A stretch of DNA of 64,000 nucleotides. Source: Gottfriedia solisilvae (lineage in GTDB: Bacteria; Bacillota; Bacilli; Bacillales; Bacillaceae_G). Under the pieces are notes generated by a model. It was not told the DNA's origin. It did no database searches and saw nothing but the letters and a program-made list of their open reading frames with translations. Position 1 is the stretch's first letter. Every line of letters starts with the position of its first letter. Both the position numbers and the translations under genes were made by a program. The stretch covers positions 1 through 64,000 of the forward strand of contig NZ_NETJ01000007.1 in NCBI RefSeq assembly GCF_002128405.1, written 5' to 3'. Shown piece after piece: positions 25,904 through 35,888 of this stretch.

Positions 25904-26206
25904 TTAGTTGGCTACTGAAAGTTCAATTACTTCGACTTTCCCATACGTACTACTTTCTCTAAAGAATACCAAGACATCTAGCGGATTCCCTAAATCATCT
26001 AATATAAATTCTTGTATAACAACACTTTTATCTCTTGAATTGTAATTTGTTTCTCTTAAATTCAAGGCATAAATAGTATTCCTTTCAATACTAACTCTTT
26101 CCTCTAAAACTTGAGTCTGACCTCTCATTCGATATTTCGTTACTAATACAGAAGATATATTGTTTTTTTCATCAAGAAAATATTGAATATCAGCATAACT
26201 TTTCAA
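25904..26206 (-). CDS. Unknown small protein
   Basis: 100 residues, beginning MKSYADIQYFLDEKNNISSV. Predicted as beta-rich from alternating hydrophobic residues; no membrane segment, no cysteine. No family recognised. It lies 47 bases after the LuxR-type gene on the same strand and may share its transcript. Confidence 0.55.
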   Translation of the reverse strand: MKSYADIQYFLDEKNNISSVLVTKYRMRGQTQVLEERVSIERNTIYALNLRETNYNSRDKSVVIQEFILDDLGNPLDVLVFFRESSTYGKVEVIELSVAN

Positions 26207-26253
26207 ATTATAATCTCCCCAATGTTATTAAACTAGTAATTATCTTATATATA

Positions 26254-26934
26254 TCAATCAATTTTTATCCAATTATTTTTTACAGCTTTAATTACCGCAT
26301 TTAAACGATCTTGTACCTCCAATTTGTTTAGAAGATTGGCAACGTGATTTTTGACTGTTTTATCTGAAATGAATAATTCTGAACCAATTTGAATATTTGT
26401 ATATCCCTTTGCAAGGAGATGTAGTATCTCTAACTCTCTTCTAGTTAATAATTTCTTTAAAGGTGTATCATCCGCTGGTACGATTTGATGACTCATATCT
26501 TTTAGAGTTTTGTAGTCTTTAAGTACATCATTCGTAAAGCGACTATCAATTAATATATGACCTTTGAGTACTTGATTTATAGAATATATTAAGTACCCCT
26601 CATCTATATCAGATAGGCTTATTCCATGTACCCCCATATGGATTAGTCTCTCTATTTCATTTAATTCAATATTATTTTTAATAATGATTAATTTAGTAGA
26701 GTTGTCTCTCGATATGACCCTTTGAGCTTTCATTTCCATATCATCATGTTTTACATGACATATTAAGATTGCATTCATATCATCACTTGAAAAAATGTCT
26801 TCATAACTTAATTTAGTTACCTTCATTTGATGATACTTTAAAATGGAACAAACTCCAGAAACAAAAAGTGAGTTCTCAACAAAAATAACAGTATTATGTC
26901 TTTTTTGTTGTTTTCTGGTTACTTTCGCTAACAT
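26254..26934 (-). CDS. LuxR/NarL-type regulator with degenerate receiver
   Basis: About 226 residues from the ATG at 26934 (GGGGTG upstream). The C-terminal 65 residues form a NarL-type helix-turn-helix: LTRRELEILHLLAKGYTNIQ, IGSELFISDKTVKNHVANLL. The N-terminal part has the length and order of a receiver (VIFVENSLFVSGVCSILKYH, then HMGVHGISL), but the usual acidic pair is VE and the strand before the phospho-Asp reads AILICHVKHDD, so normal phosphorylation is doubtful. No kinase gene is adjacent. Confidence 0.75.
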   Translation of the reverse strand: MLAKVTRKQQKRHNTVIFVENSLFVSGVCSILKYHQMKVTKLSYEDIFSSDDMNAILICHVKHDDMEMKAQRVISRDNSTKLIIIKNNIELNEIERLIHMGVHGISLSDIDEGYLIYSINQVLKGHILIDSRFTNDVLKDYKTLKDMSHQIVPADDTPLKKLLTRRELEILHLLAKGYTNIQIGSELFISDKTVKNHVANLLNKLEVQDRLNAVIKAVKNNWIKID

Positions 26935-27239
26935 GACTACACCCCAATTTTCTATTTTAATCATCTAATTACATTTTTCGACAATTATAATAATATCTAA
27001 TATTTTACATATTCTAATTAATAAATAATATTTAGAAATTCGGAAGCATTCTACAATTAGTTAAGTAGTACTTAACTTAAAGAACATTTAAGCGGAGTAC
27101 TTCTCCTCCCAAAAACCACTCTATTTCGCACGATTTTTAAATTAATTCAAGTGAAATTTAGTTAAAAATAATTATAGATACATAATTTAATATTCCGATA
27201 TCATAATGGATACTTAATAAAGAAAGGCACTTAGACCAT

Positions 27240-29222
27240 ATGAAAAACGTAAATACAAGAATTAAACTCTTTGCTTTTTTAGTAATATTAATTGTTTTAC
27301 CTAGTGCTTTAGTAGGTTATTCTTCTTATTTAAATTTGCAAAAAAAGTTACATAAAAACCTGATTGAAAGAGCTACAGAAAATGTTTCATTGATTAACAA
27401 CAATATTACGGATACATTTTCGAACCAATTTGTTTTGCTTGATTTTCTTTCTAAATCAATCGAAATTGAAAACCTTGAAGAACAAAGCATGCCAAATGTA
27501 ATAAATAGTTTAAAGAATGTTATTGAAACACATGAAGAGATTGAATCTGCCTATATAGGTACAGAGAGTGGAGAGACAATCGTATATCCCTCAACTGAGC
27601 CTAAATCTGATGCTGATCCCCGTACAAGTGATTGGTATTCAAAAGCAAAAGAGAATAATGGAGAGTATATTATCACTAATCTTTATGAAGATACCACTAC
27701 AAAATCTATTAGTGTAAAAGTAGCTAAAGCTTTACCAGATAATAGTGGGGTTATAGCTTTCGATGTAAAATTGGATGATTTAAAAAAGACGCTTCTTAAT
27801 GTGAAAAACGGTAAAAATGGAATCCCCCCCTATATATTAGATAAGAAGCAAAAAGTAGTTTTTCACCAACCATCTAAATTAAGTAAAGATATCAAAACTT
27901 CAATTTTGTCAAAAATATATAATGATGATAAAGGTTTATTTAAGAGCTCCTCAAATGATTTAGTTTATGAAACGAATAAACTAACTGGGTGGAAAATTAT
28001 TAATACTATTGACAAAAAAGAGGTTTTTGGAGAATCTAAGTCCATTTTGGTTATAACTGGCGCAATCGTTTTATTATTTCTTTTTATTGGTTCATTAATT
28101 TTTTTTCAAATCATCAGATTGATCATGAAACCAATAAGAGAGTTAATTCATTTAACGGAGGAAGTAAGTAACGGTAATTTATCGGTCACAGCTTCAATAG
28201 ATAGTAAAGATGAGATGGGCAAACTAGGGTTAGCATTTAATAAAATGGTTCAATCATTAGTACAATTAATTTCAAAACTAAATAAGACATCAAGTAAACT
28301 GGTAACTACCGCAGATAGTTTTACAATGACATTTTCTGAAGCCAATCAAATTTCAAATAACATTAAAAACTCAATGATAGAAATGGCATCTGGCGCGGAA
28401 GTTCAAATGACAACCACAAATGAATCATCAATAGCTACAGAGGAGGTCGCATCAGGAGTTCAATATGTAGCTGAAAAATTAGCTGAAGTGAATGATTCCT
28501 CTTTCCAAGCGACAAATAATGTTGAGCAAGGATATGAATATCTTGTACAAGGCATTACTGAAATGCAAAATATTAGTCAAACAGTTCAAGAAAACTATAA
28601 CTTAGTACAACATTTAGGTAATAAGTCAAAGGAAATAAATTCAATTATTAATGTTATTAAAGGTATTTCAGAACAAACTAACCTTCTAGCACTAAATGCT
28701 TCAATTGAAGCTGCAAGAGCTGGTGAATATGGTAAGGGGTTCTCTGTTGTAGCCCAAGAAATTAGAAAATTAGCTGAAGCTTCTAAAACTTCGACAGTGC
28801 AAATTTCTGAGATTTTGTCAGCTATCCAAGAAGAGACAACAAAATTAATGAATGCAATGGATATTGAAAAACAACAAACTGCAAATGGATTCGAAGCTAT
28901 TGCACTAACAGGTGATAAATTTAATGAAATTAAACGCTCTATTAATGAGGTGAATAGGCAAATACAAGAAATCTCTGCTACTTCAGAAGAAATCTCTGCC
29001 TCAACCGAGGAGATTTCTGCTTCGTTTAATGAGATATCAAGTATTGCTACAAGTTCATATAACTCAACAAAGTCAACTATTGAGGACACAGAAGAACAAA
29101 TGAGAATGATGACCCAGCAATCAAGTATGGAAGTTAGAGAATTAACATCACTAGTTCTAGATCTCCAAGACGAAATTTCAATCTTTAAATTAAATATTGA
29201 TACACCTACTGAAAATAAATAA
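27240..29222 (+). CDS. Methyl-accepting chemotaxis protein with dCache sensor
   Basis: 660 residues. TM1 at about 7-27, an extracellular double-Cache domain at 35-270 ([20 protein letters not shown] is the Cache core), TM2 at about 277-297, HAMP at 300-352, then the coiled signalling domain. The conserved hairpin tip reads [20 protein letters not shown] followed by [19 protein letters not shown]. It ends [24 protein letters not shown] precedes the ATG. It is a single gene; the ligand is unknown, though dCache receptors often sense amino acids or organic acids. Confidence 0.95.
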   Translation: MKNVNTRIKLFAFLVILIVLPSALVGYSSYLNLQKKLHKNLIERATENVSLINNNITDTFSNQFVLLDFLSKSIEIENLEEQSMPNVINSLKNVIETHEEIESAYIGTESGETIVYPSTEPKSDADPRTSDWYSKAKENNGEYIITNLYEDTTTKSISVKVAKALPDNSGVIAFDVKLDDLKKTLLNVKNGKNGIPPYILDKKQKVVFHQPSKLSKDIKTSILSKIYNDDKGLFKSSSNDLVYETNKLTGWKIINTIDKKEVFGESKSILVITGAIVLLFLFIGSLIFFQIIRLIMKPIRELIHLTEEVSNGNLSVTASIDSKDEMGKLGLAFNKMVQSLVQLISKLNKTSSKLVTTADSFTMTFSEANQISNNIKNSMIEMASGAEVQMTTTNESSIATEEVASGVQYVAEKLAEVNDSSFQATNNVEQGYEYLVQGITEMQNISQTVQENYNLVQHLGNKSKEINSIINVIKGISEQTNLLALNASIEAARAGEYGKGFSVVAQEIRKLAEASKTSTVQISEILSAIQEETTKLMNAMDIEKQQTANGFEAIALTGDKFNEIKRSINEVNRQIQEISATSEEISASTEEISASFNEISSIATSSYNSTKSTIEDTEEQMRMMTQQSSMEVRELTSLVLDLQDEISIFKLNIDTPTENK

Positions 29223-29232
29223 TTAATCAAAT

Positions 29233-29270
29233 AAAAAAGGTTTGAAGGCACTTTTCTTCAAACCTTTTTT
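29233..29270 (+). terminator. Terminator of the chemoreceptor gene
   Basis: AAAAAAGGTTTGAA and TTCAAACCTTTTTT pair around a ten-base loop. Confidence 0.85.
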
Positions 29271-29316
29271 ACTATAAGTATATGTAAGGTATTCCAATAA
29301 ATATAAAAACTCTAAT

Positions 29317-29343
29317 AAGAGCCATGTTTAAACCCTGGCTCTT
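29317..29343. terminator. Second hairpin, possible terminator
   Basis: AAGAGCCA and TGGCTCTT pair with an 11-base loop, followed by ATTAT. Confidence 0.45.
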
Positions 29344-29504
29344 ATTATATATATAGTAGGAACTTTTCATTTTACTTGAATTTGAATACATAAATTGTGA
29401 ATCCAACTAAGGATGACATATATAATCGAAACAGCTTATTCATTACAAATACTAATCTAATCTTGATCTAATAGTTGTTGTTATTTTGTAGAGATCTAAG
29501 TGAA

Positions 29505-29530
29505 AATCAATTGTGAATCATTTCACCAAA
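29505..29530. repeat. Short repeat shared with the qox leader; FNR-like half
   Basis: AATCAATTGTGAATCATT at 29505-29522 recurs at 31426-31443, and the following ten bases are also similar. Here TGTGA-N6-TCACC resembles a CRP/FNR site. The remaining 29344-29612 holds no gene. Confidence 0.5.
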
Positions 29531-29612
29531 TTACATATAGCGCTCATTATTTACCGATAGATTAGATAGTTCATTTCACAAACTAATTATAACGGACTGC
29601 TTATTAAAAATA

Positions 29613-29644
29613 ACCATCCACTTTTTGAAAAAATTAACCATCCA
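29613..29644. repeat. Direct repeat pair ACCATCCA, 24-bp period, downstream of the MocR gene
   Basis: ACCATCCA at 29613-29620 and again at 29637-29644. The same pair with the same 24-bp period lies upstream of the MocR-type gene at 31241-31272. MocR-type regulators bind spaced direct repeats. Confidence 0.55.
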
Positions 29645-29680
29645 TTTATCATTGTAATAAAATTGATTTTTACTTTTATC

Positions 29681-31117
29681 TCAGTTAATTAAAGAGAAGT
29701 ATGCTTCAGAAAACCTTTTTATACCATCGTCAATTGATTTTTCGCATTCCCTTGCATAAGTAAACCGAACATAATTCTTCTTAGATCCCATTGTAGAACC
29801 GGGTGCGTATAACACCCCTCTTTTGATTGATTCTTCTAGTAAGTGTGTCTCATTAATTTCTTTTTTCAATTTACACCAAATGTGAATTCCACCTTGGGGG
29901 ATTAAAAATTCAACATGTTCCCCCAAATATAAATTTAGACTTTTAACAATTTGATTTCTTCTTTTTTCTAACTGTTTAACTAATGATGTAAGATGAACAT
30001 GAAAATGTTCAGATTCTATAAAGTCATTCGCAATCCATTGTGTAAACCCTGCATGTCCAAAATCAATTTGCTGTTTTGCATCTGAAAGCCTTTCAATAAC
30101 TGCCCTTGGTCCAATAATCCAGCCTATTCTTAAGCCAGAGGCAACAATTTTTGACAAAGAACTGATATAGAGTACATTACCATTTAAGTCTAATGATTTT
30201 AAAGTCGAATTCATTTCACCATTAAAGGATGTTAAACTATATGGATCATCTTCAATTACTGGGATTCCTAATTCAGAAGATATTTCTAAAATTCTTTTTC
30301 GACGCTGAGTACTAAGTAAGGAACCCGTTGGATTATGAAAAGAAGGATTTAAAAAAAGCATTCTGATTCGATGTTTTTTATAAAGTTCAATAACGTCTTC
30401 AGGATTTATCCCATCTGCGTCTACTGGTAAAGTATATGTTTTTACACCCGCAGATTTAAAAATAGGTAAATTATAAACATATGAGGGATCTTCAATCGCT
30501 ACTGAGTCTCCAGGCTTTAATAAGCATTGAACAACTAAATATAAGGCTTGTTGTGCCCCAGATGTGATTAATATTGATTCAGGGTCAGTTTCAATTCCTC
30601 GGTACTGTTTTACATGTTTTGCAATCGTTCCTCTAAGTATTCTATAGCCTAGTGGATGGTCATATCCTAATCCCCCAATAAAAGATCTTGTAGAAATGAT
30701 TTCTCTTAATTTTTTCATTGGAAATAAATCTTCAGACAATTCCCCACTTGCCAAGTTAATTAGCTCATGATCAACCATTTTCTTACGTATTCTTTTCGTA
30801 ACAGGTAAGTTAGGTAAAAAGGATCCCGCTTCAATATAGCGGTTCCAACTTGGAATCCTTTTCTTCGTGATGCCCCATATATCCTTGTTTATCGTAGTTC
30901 CACTACCTCTATTTCTTTTGATTAGACCATTAGATTGTAGCTCATCATATGCAGCCACAACTGTACTTCTATTAATGTTAAATTCCTTAGCCAGGTGTCT
31001 TTCAGAAGGTAATGGCTTATCTGAAGGAAAAGTTCCATCTACAATTCCTCTTTCTATATAATCAGCAAGTTGTTTGTATATCGCTTTCTTCGCAGTTCGG
31101 TCAGGTATCCAATTCAT
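29681..31117 (-). CDS. MocR-family regulator (GntR helix-turn-helix fused to aminotransferase-like domain)
   Basis: 478 residues from the ATG at 31117 with GGAG eight bases before. Residues 10-75 form a GntR winged helix (GTFPSDKPLPSERHLAKEFN, NRSTVVAAYDELQSNGL). The rest is a fold-type I PLP domain: SGAQQALYLVVQCL, EDDPYSLTSF, and the PLP-lysine region SLSKIVASGLRIGWIIGP. Relatives (GabR, PdxR) sense PLP or amino acids and bind spaced direct repeats. ACCATCCA pairs with a 24-bp period flank the gene on both sides, suggesting autoregulation. Its other target may be the divergent region before qoxA, but that is inference. Confidence 0.88.
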   Translation of the reverse strand: MNWIPDRTAKKAIYKQLADYIERGIVDGTFPSDKPLPSERHLAKEFNINRSTVVAAYDELQSNGLIKRNRGSGTTINKDIWGITKKRIPSWNRYIEAGSFLPNLPVTKRIRKKMVDHELINLASGELSEDLFPMKKLREIISTRSFIGGLGYDHPLGYRILRGTIAKHVKQYRGIETDPESILITSGAQQALYLVVQCLLKPGDSVAIEDPSYVYNLPIFKSAGVKTYTLPVDADGINPEDVIELYKKHRIRMLFLNPSFHNPTGSLLSTQRRKRILEISSELGIPVIEDDPYSLTSFNGEMNSTLKSLDLNGNVLYISSLSKIVASGLRIGWIIGPRAVIERLSDAKQQIDFGHAGFTQWIANDFIESEHFHVHLTSLVKQLEKRRNQIVKSLNLYLGEHVEFLIPQGGIHIWCKLKKEINETHLLEESIKRGVLYAPGSTMGSKKNYVRFTYARECEKSIDDGIKRFSEAYFSLIN

Positions 31118-31240
31118 AATCAACTCTCCACTTTTTTTGCTCGCATTCGTCCAATATATTGTCTTCTTAATTGAACGGGTTTCAAGTCATTTATCGAATA
31201 TGCTTAATAAAAAATTATAAATCGAAAAAAAACATTATTA

Positions 31241-31272
31241 ACCATCCAATATACAACTAAATTTACCATCCA
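31241..31272. promoter_or_regulatory. Direct repeat pair ACCATCCA, 24-bp period, upstream of the MocR gene
   Basis: ACCATCCA at 31241-31248 and 31265-31272, sixteen bases apart, between the divergent MocR and qox genes. Likely a MocR-type binding site. Confidence 0.6.
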
Positions 31273-31372
31273 CTTTATAATTTGCATACCAGAACATCTT
31301 ATACCCCAAATAAATAAAGTGTTCTAGTATAATCATTCATTTTTTTTACAAATTTTGTTAATGTGAATACTT

Positions 31373-31388
31373 TGTGACACTCATCACA
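31373..31388 (+). promoter_or_regulatory. CRP/FNR-type box upstream of qoxA
   Basis: TGTGACACTCATCACA fits the TGTGA-N6-TCACA palindrome exactly. A possible promoter follows: TTGACT at 31394-31399, 17 bases, TAACAT at 31417-31422. The box is centred about 48 bases before the expected start, so either activation or oxygen-dependent repression is possible. Confidence 0.6.
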
Positions 31389-31504
31389 TTTTATTGACTT
31401 TATATTTTGGTGGTTTTAACATGATAATCAATTGTGAATCATTCATCAGATTACCCGTTGTTTACGTAAAGGAAATTTCAATACAAAAAGAATGGGGTTT
31501 GGTA

Positions 31505-32416
31505 ATGAAAAAGAAATTGACTAAATTTATGATCGTTTTAACTAGTACCATCTTATTATCTTCCTTAACAGGATGTGAACCTTTATTGGTATTAGATCCT
31601 AAAGGACCACAAGCTCAGACTCAAGCAAAGGATATAATCCTTTCCATTCAAATTATGTCTGTTATAGTGATTGTCGTTTTTGCTATGTTAGCTTTTATGT
31701 TAATTAAATATAGAGCCTCAAAACAAAAAAATGATGTCGAGCCTCCTTACATTAAAGGAAGTTTACTTGTTGAATTAATATGTGTCGGTATTCCAGTCAT
31801 CATCATAGTTTTTCTGTCTATTGTTTCAGTACAAAGTAATAACAAGGTTGAAGCGGTACCAGAGAAATATAAAAATGAAAAACCTTTAATTATCTATGCT
31901 ACGTCATCTGACTGGAAATGGCATTTTAGTTATCCAGAGGAACAAATTGAAACTGTAAATTATTTGTATGTACCAACGAAACGTCCACTTGAATTTAGAC
32001 TGTATTCAGATGGACCGATTACAAGTTTTTGGATTCCTCAGCTTGGTGGTCAGAAGTATGCCATGTCAGATATGGTTACGACACTCCATTTGGCCGCAGA
32101 TGTACCTGGTGAGTATATGGGTCGAAATGCTAACTTTAGTGGGAAAGGTTTTGCAGAAAATACTTTTAATGTTGAAGCAGTATCAGATCAAGATTTTAAA
32201 GAATGGGTAATGGATGTTAAGGCAAATGCTCCTAAACTAACCGAAGATAAATTTACTAAGTTATTGGAGCCCGGTCATCTTGGACAACTGACTTTCACCG
32301 GTACTCATTTAGAATATCTACCACCAAATGAATCACATAACGGTGGTCATCATCATGGTTCAAGTAATGCTGATTTAAAACCTGATGAAAAGCATAATGA
32401 ACACATGGGGCACTAA
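31505..32416 (+). CDS. qoxA: Quinol oxidase aa3 subunit II
   Basis: 303 residues from the ATG at 31505 (MKKKLTKFMIVLTSTILL); an upstream in-frame ATG would add 37 residues without a ribosome site. A lipoprotein signal ends SSLTGCEPLL. Two membrane segments follow (about 45-65 and 85-108). The periplasmic cupredoxin-like domain (SDWKWHFSYPEEQIETVNYL) lacks the CuA ligands, as expected for a quinol rather than cytochrome c oxidase. The C-terminus carries a His-rich tail, SHNGGHHHGSSNA...HNEHMGH. First gene of qoxABCD. Confidence 0.93.
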   Translation: MKKKLTKFMIVLTSTILLSSLTGCEPLLVLDPKGPQAQTQAKDIILSIQIMSVIVIVVFAMLAFMLIKYRASKQKNDVEPPYIKGSLLVELICVGIPVIIIVFLSIVSVQSNNKVEAVPEKYKNEKPLIIYATSSDWKWHFSYPEEQIETVNYLYVPTKRPLEFRLYSDGPITSFWIPQLGGQKYAMSDMVTTLHLAADVPGEYMGRNANFSGKGFAENTFNVEAVSDQDFKEWVMDVKANAPKLTEDKFTKLLEPGHLGQLTFTGTHLEYLPPNESHNGGHHHGSSNADLKPDEKHNEHMGH

Positions 32417-32460
32417 TACTGCGACATTTTTAAAAGTTACTAATAAAGGAGTCTAATATT

Positions 32461-34404
32461 ATGGATTATTTTGATAGATTTGCAATTCCTCACCCAAGTC
32501 CTGCCATTTATGCATCAATGGTTGCAATTGGTGTAACAGTAATCGCAATCATTGCAGGATTAACTTATTTTAAAAAATGGGGTTACCTATGGAGAGAATG
32601 GTTAACAACTGTCGACCACAAAAAAATAGGTATTATGTATTTATTATCAGCCCTTCTAATGTTATTTCGTGGTGGCGTTGACGCAATCATGATGCGTGCA
32701 CAAACAGCAGTGCCTGAAAATACTTTGTTAGACGCACAACATTATAATGAAGTATTCACTACTCACGGTATTGTAATGATTATTTTTATGGCAATGCCAT
32801 TTATCTATGCGTTAATGAACTTTGTAGTACCACTACAAATTGGAGCTCGCGATGTAGCTTTCCCTCGGTTAAATGCCCTAAGTTTTTGGTTGTTTTTCAT
32901 GGGGGCAATGTTATTAAACATTTCATTCGTTATTGGAGGTTCTCCTGATGCTGGTTGGACATCTTATTTTCCTCTTGCAGGAAATGATTTAAGCCAATCA
33001 GTAGGAACAAATTATTATATGATCGCGCTTCAAATAGCGGGACTAGGTACCTTAATATCTGGAATTAATTTTGTGACGACTATTCTAAAAATGAGAGCTC
33101 CTGGTATAACATTATTTAAAATGCCTATTTTTACTTGGTCAGCCTTAACAGCTAATGCAATTGTAGTTTTCGCATTTCCAGTGTTAACTGTAGCCCTTTT
33201 AATGGGTACAATGGACAGACTGTTCGGTACAAATTTCTTTACTACTTCAAATGGTGGCATGGATATGCTATGGGCAAACCTTTTCTGGGTTTGGGGTCAT
33301 CCTGAAGTATACATTCTAGTACTACCTGCTTTTGGTGTATATAGTGAAATTATTTCAACTTTTGCACGTAGAAACCTATATGGTTATAAATCTATGGTTT
33401 TATCAATGATTATTATCTCATTTCTTTCATTTTTAGTATGGACTCACCATTTCTTTACTATGGGTCAAGGTGCATTAACAAACAGTATCTTCTCAATTAC
33501 GACTATGGCGATTGCAATTCCAACTGGTATTAAGATTTTCAACTGGATCTTAACACTTTGGAAAGGAAAAATTGAATTTACAGTACCTATGCTTTACTCT
33601 GTAGGATTTATCCCAATTTTTACAATCGGTGGAGTTACTGGTGTAATGCTTGGTATGTCGGCTGCCGATTACCAGTATCATAACACGATGTTTTTAGTAG
33701 CTCACTTCCACTATACAATCATACCTGGAGTAGTTTTTGCGATGATTGCTGGTCTAACTTATTGGTGGCCAAAAATGTTTGGGTTTATGTTAAATGAAAG
33801 AATTGGAAAATGGGCGTTTTGGTTTATCGCCATTAGCTTTAATGTAACGTTCTTCCCTATGTTCTTTACTGGATTAGATGGTCAAGCTCGCCGAATGTAT
33901 ACTTATTCAGAGTCTACTGGATTTGGTCCATTAAATTTATTATCTTTTATTGGTGCAACTGGTCTAGCAATTGGATTCATCCTGCTAGTGTTTAATATTT
34001 ATTATAGTGTACGTTACGCATCTAGAGATATTAGTTCCGATCCTTGGGATGCAAGAACGCTTGAATGGGCTACTCATAGTCCTATTCCTTCATATAACTT
34101 TGCAATTACGCCTGACGCTAAATCTATTGAAGCGTTCTGGGAATCTAAAAAACTAGGAAAATCATTATTTAAGGGTAAATATAATAAAATCCATATGCCA
34201 AATAATAGTGGAATCCCTTTTATTATGGCTTGCATCATGTTCGTATGGGGATTTTCATTTGTATTTGGAATGTGGATTCCACTAATCATAACGACAATTG
34301 GAATATTTGCATTAATGGCCTATCAATCATTTGAAATTGATAACGGACATTATATTACAGTAGATAAAATTGAAGAAATAGAGAAAGATTTGCGAGGTGC
34401 ATAA
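32461..34404 (+). CDS. qoxB: Quinol oxidase aa3 subunit I
   Basis: 647 residues, about 14 membrane segments. It carries haems a and a3 and CuB. The low-spin haem ligand is H in EVFTTHGIVMIIF. The cross-linked His-Tyr pair and CuB site are in WGHPEVYILVLPAFGVYSEI and TLAVW-like LVWTHHFFTMG. The paired haem ligands lie in FLVAHFHYTIIPG. Proton-channel residues follow the aa3-600 type. It lies 44 bases after qoxA and is directly followed by qoxC. Confidence 0.96.
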   Translation: MDYFDRFAIPHPSPAIYASMVAIGVTVIAIIAGLTYFKKWGYLWREWLTTVDHKKIGIMYLLSALLMLFRGGVDAIMMRAQTAVPENTLLDAQHYNEVFTTHGIVMIIFMAMPFIYALMNFVVPLQIGARDVAFPRLNALSFWLFFMGAMLLNISFVIGGSPDAGWTSYFPLAGNDLSQSVGTNYYMIALQIAGLGTLISGINFVTTILKMRAPGITLFKMPIFTWSALTANAIVVFAFPVLTVALLMGTMDRLFGTNFFTTSNGGMDMLWANLFWVWGHPEVYILVLPAFGVYSEIISTFARRNLYGYKSMVLSMIIISFLSFLVWTHHFFTMGQGALTNSIFSITTMAIAIPTGIKIFNWILTLWKGKIEFTVPMLYSVGFIPIFTIGGVTGVMLGMSAADYQYHNTMFLVAHFHYTIIPGVVFAMIAGLTYWWPKMFGFMLNERIGKWAFWFIAISFNVTFFPMFFTGLDGQARRMYTYSESTGFGPLNLLSFIGATGLAIGFILLVFNIYYSVRYASRDISSDPWDARTLEWATHSPIPSYNFAITPDAKSIEAFWESKKLGKSLFKGKYNKIHMPNNSGIPFIMACIMFVWGFSFVFGMWIPLIITTIGIFALMAYQSFEIDNGHYITVDKIEEIEKDLRGA

Positions 34405-34407
34405 TTG

Positions 34408-35004
34408 ATGAAAATAGATAACTCGCTGCCACTAGAATATCAAACAGAACAAAATCAAATAAACATTTTAGGCTTCTGGATTTTCCTAGGAGCAGAAATC
34501 ATGTTATTCGGTACCCTTTTTGCATCGTACTTTACGTTAGTTAATCGTACTGGAAATGGTCCAACTGGGGCAGAAATATTCGAATTTTCTCCAGTTTTAA
34601 TCGAAACAATAGTCCTATTAACAAGTAGTTTTCTTATAGGACTTGCAATTCATGCGATGCGAGTTGGAAAGAAAAAACCTGTAATGATTTTTATTGCTTT
34701 AACACTTCTTTTAGGATTAGTTTTTTTGGGATTTGAAATATCTGAGTTCGTTCACTATGTTCATATTGGTGCAGGATTACAAACTAGTGCATTTACAGCA
34801 ATTCTATTAACTACACTAGGTACACATGGCGCTCACGTTTCATTTGGTTTTTTCTGGGGATTATTTATCATCTTACAAATAAGAAAACGAGGTCTAACAC
34901 CAGAAGTTGCTAATAAAACATTCATCTTTTCACTTTACTGGCATTTTTTAGACGTCGTTTGGATCTTTATTTTCAGTTTCGTCTATTTGAAAGGATTGAT
35001 GTAA
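34408..35004 (+). CDS. qoxC: Quinol oxidase aa3 subunit III
   Basis: 198 residues, five membrane segments. GAGGTG eight bases before supports the ATG at 34408 over the TTG at 34405. Typical stretches are LGFWIFLGAEIMLFGTLFAS, TTLGTHGAHVSFGFFWGLFI and YWHFLDVVWIFIFSFVYLKG. It packs against subunit I and stabilises the proton path. The gene is tightly coupled to qoxB and qoxD. Confidence 0.95.
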   Translation: MKIDNSLPLEYQTEQNQINILGFWIFLGAEIMLFGTLFASYFTLVNRTGNGPTGAEIFEFSPVLIETIVLLTSSFLIGLAIHAMRVGKKKPVMIFIALTLLLGLVFLGFEISEFVHYVHIGAGLQTSAFTAILLTTLGTHGAHVSFGFFWGLFIILQIRKRGLTPEVANKTFIFSLYWHFLDVVWIFIFSFVYLKGLM

Positions 35005-35006
35005 AA

Positions 35007-35291
35007 ATGAAAGAACTATTCCCACTGAAACAAGTTAGGGGTTTCGCTTTTTCAATGATTTTGACTGGTGTTGCACTTGCCGTTTACTTTCTTGATTGGT
35101 CATTTGCGATTGAAATGACAATCCTTTTGATCACAGCGTTTTTACAAGCTGGACTGCAGTTAATTGTGTTCATGCACACTGGTGAAACGAAAGATAAAGG
35201 TGCAATTTATACAAATATTTACTACGCTTTAGCAATTGCTCTAGTTACTGTTTTTGGTACTCTACTTTGTATGATTTGGGGCTATATGTAA
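35007..35291 (+). CDS. qoxD: Quinol oxidase aa3 subunit IV
   Basis: 94 residues from the ATG at 35007, two bases after the qoxC stop; the overlapping longer frame is out of register with the family start. Three membrane segments with QLIVFMHTGETKDKGAIY between the second and third, as in QoxD/CyoD. An assembly subunit around CuB insertion. The C-terminus is shorter than in some relatives. Confidence 0.92.
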   Translation: MKELFPLKQVRGFAFSMILTGVALAVYFLDWSFAIEMTILLITAFLQAGLQLIVFMHTGETKDKGAIYTNIYYALAIALVTVFGTLLCMIWGYM

Positions 35292-35382
35292 TAAAGCAAT
35301 TAAAGATGAAGAGTAAAAATATTATTGGGTAAATTACATTTATTCTTGTCTATATAAGTTACATTATTTAGGGGGTAATAAT

Positions 35383-35532
35383 ATGACTGGTGTTTATATT
35401 GTAAGTGGTATCATTATATTTGTAGTTTTTGGAGCTTTTGTTATTACTGTAAATAAGGGATACGGAGTTAAACACAAAGTGGACACATTAGATGAAGTGA
35501 AAATTAATAAAGATTTTGAGGATAAACAATAA
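35383..35532 (+). CDS. YtzI-like small membrane protein
   Basis: 49 residues after a GGGGG ribosome site: one membrane segment (VYIVSGIIIFVVFGAFVITV) then KGYGVKHKVDTLDEVKINKD. The KGYxxKHxVD pattern is that of YtzI-type proteins of unknown role. A truncated copy lies at 17755. It is 90 bases after qoxD with a terminator behind it, so it may be the last gene of the qox transcript. Confidence 0.7.
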   Translation: MTGVYIVSGIIIFVVFGAFVITVNKGYGVKHKVDTLDEVKINKDFEDKQ

Positions 35533-35628
35533 TATTGCCATGATTTATGTATCGTTTGGTCTTTGAATATATTTACGAACTGATGGTTAAAAGGATAGTA
35601 AGATCAACAACTGAATTAACAATAGAAA

Positions 35629-35667
35629 AAAAGGTGCTCTGAGTTAAATATTCTGAGCACCTTTTTT
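35629..35667 (+). terminator. Terminator after qox and the YtzI-like gene
   Basis: AAAGGTGCTC and GAGCACCTTTTTTT pair around a 14-base loop. Confidence 0.85.
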
Positions 35668-35792
35668 TCTTGTACATAGTTCTCCATGATAATCAACCAT
35701 TCTTTAATCACCTTTTATCCTTATATATAGATTGATAATTCTTAATTAACTTATCATTCCAGCGAGGATTTTCATATATGATTATTACATTT

Positions 35793-35883
35793 CTAATTCA
35801 ACTAATCTTTCAAGTACTGAAATAGGAACTGTTTAATAAATCAGTTCCTAAGTGTTGTTCAACTATTGCTCTCTTTAGTTGTA
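35793..35883 (-). repeat. Composite repeat copy 1 (palindrome, hairpin, outer arm)
   Basis: Minus-strand order: L palindrome 35858-35883 (CAACTAAAG...AATAGTTGAA), terminator hairpin 35825-35848 (GGAACTG/CAGTTCC), R arm 35793-35818 ending TTAGTTGAATTAG. It lies just after the stop at 35889. Confidence 0.6.
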
Positions 35884-35888
35884 TAAAA

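Noticed and set aside
28595-29251. A 218-codon minus-strand open frame inside the chemoreceptor gene
   Set aside because: It is the reverse image of the Ser/Glu/Ile-rich signalling domain; no ribosome site and the plus strand is clearly coding.
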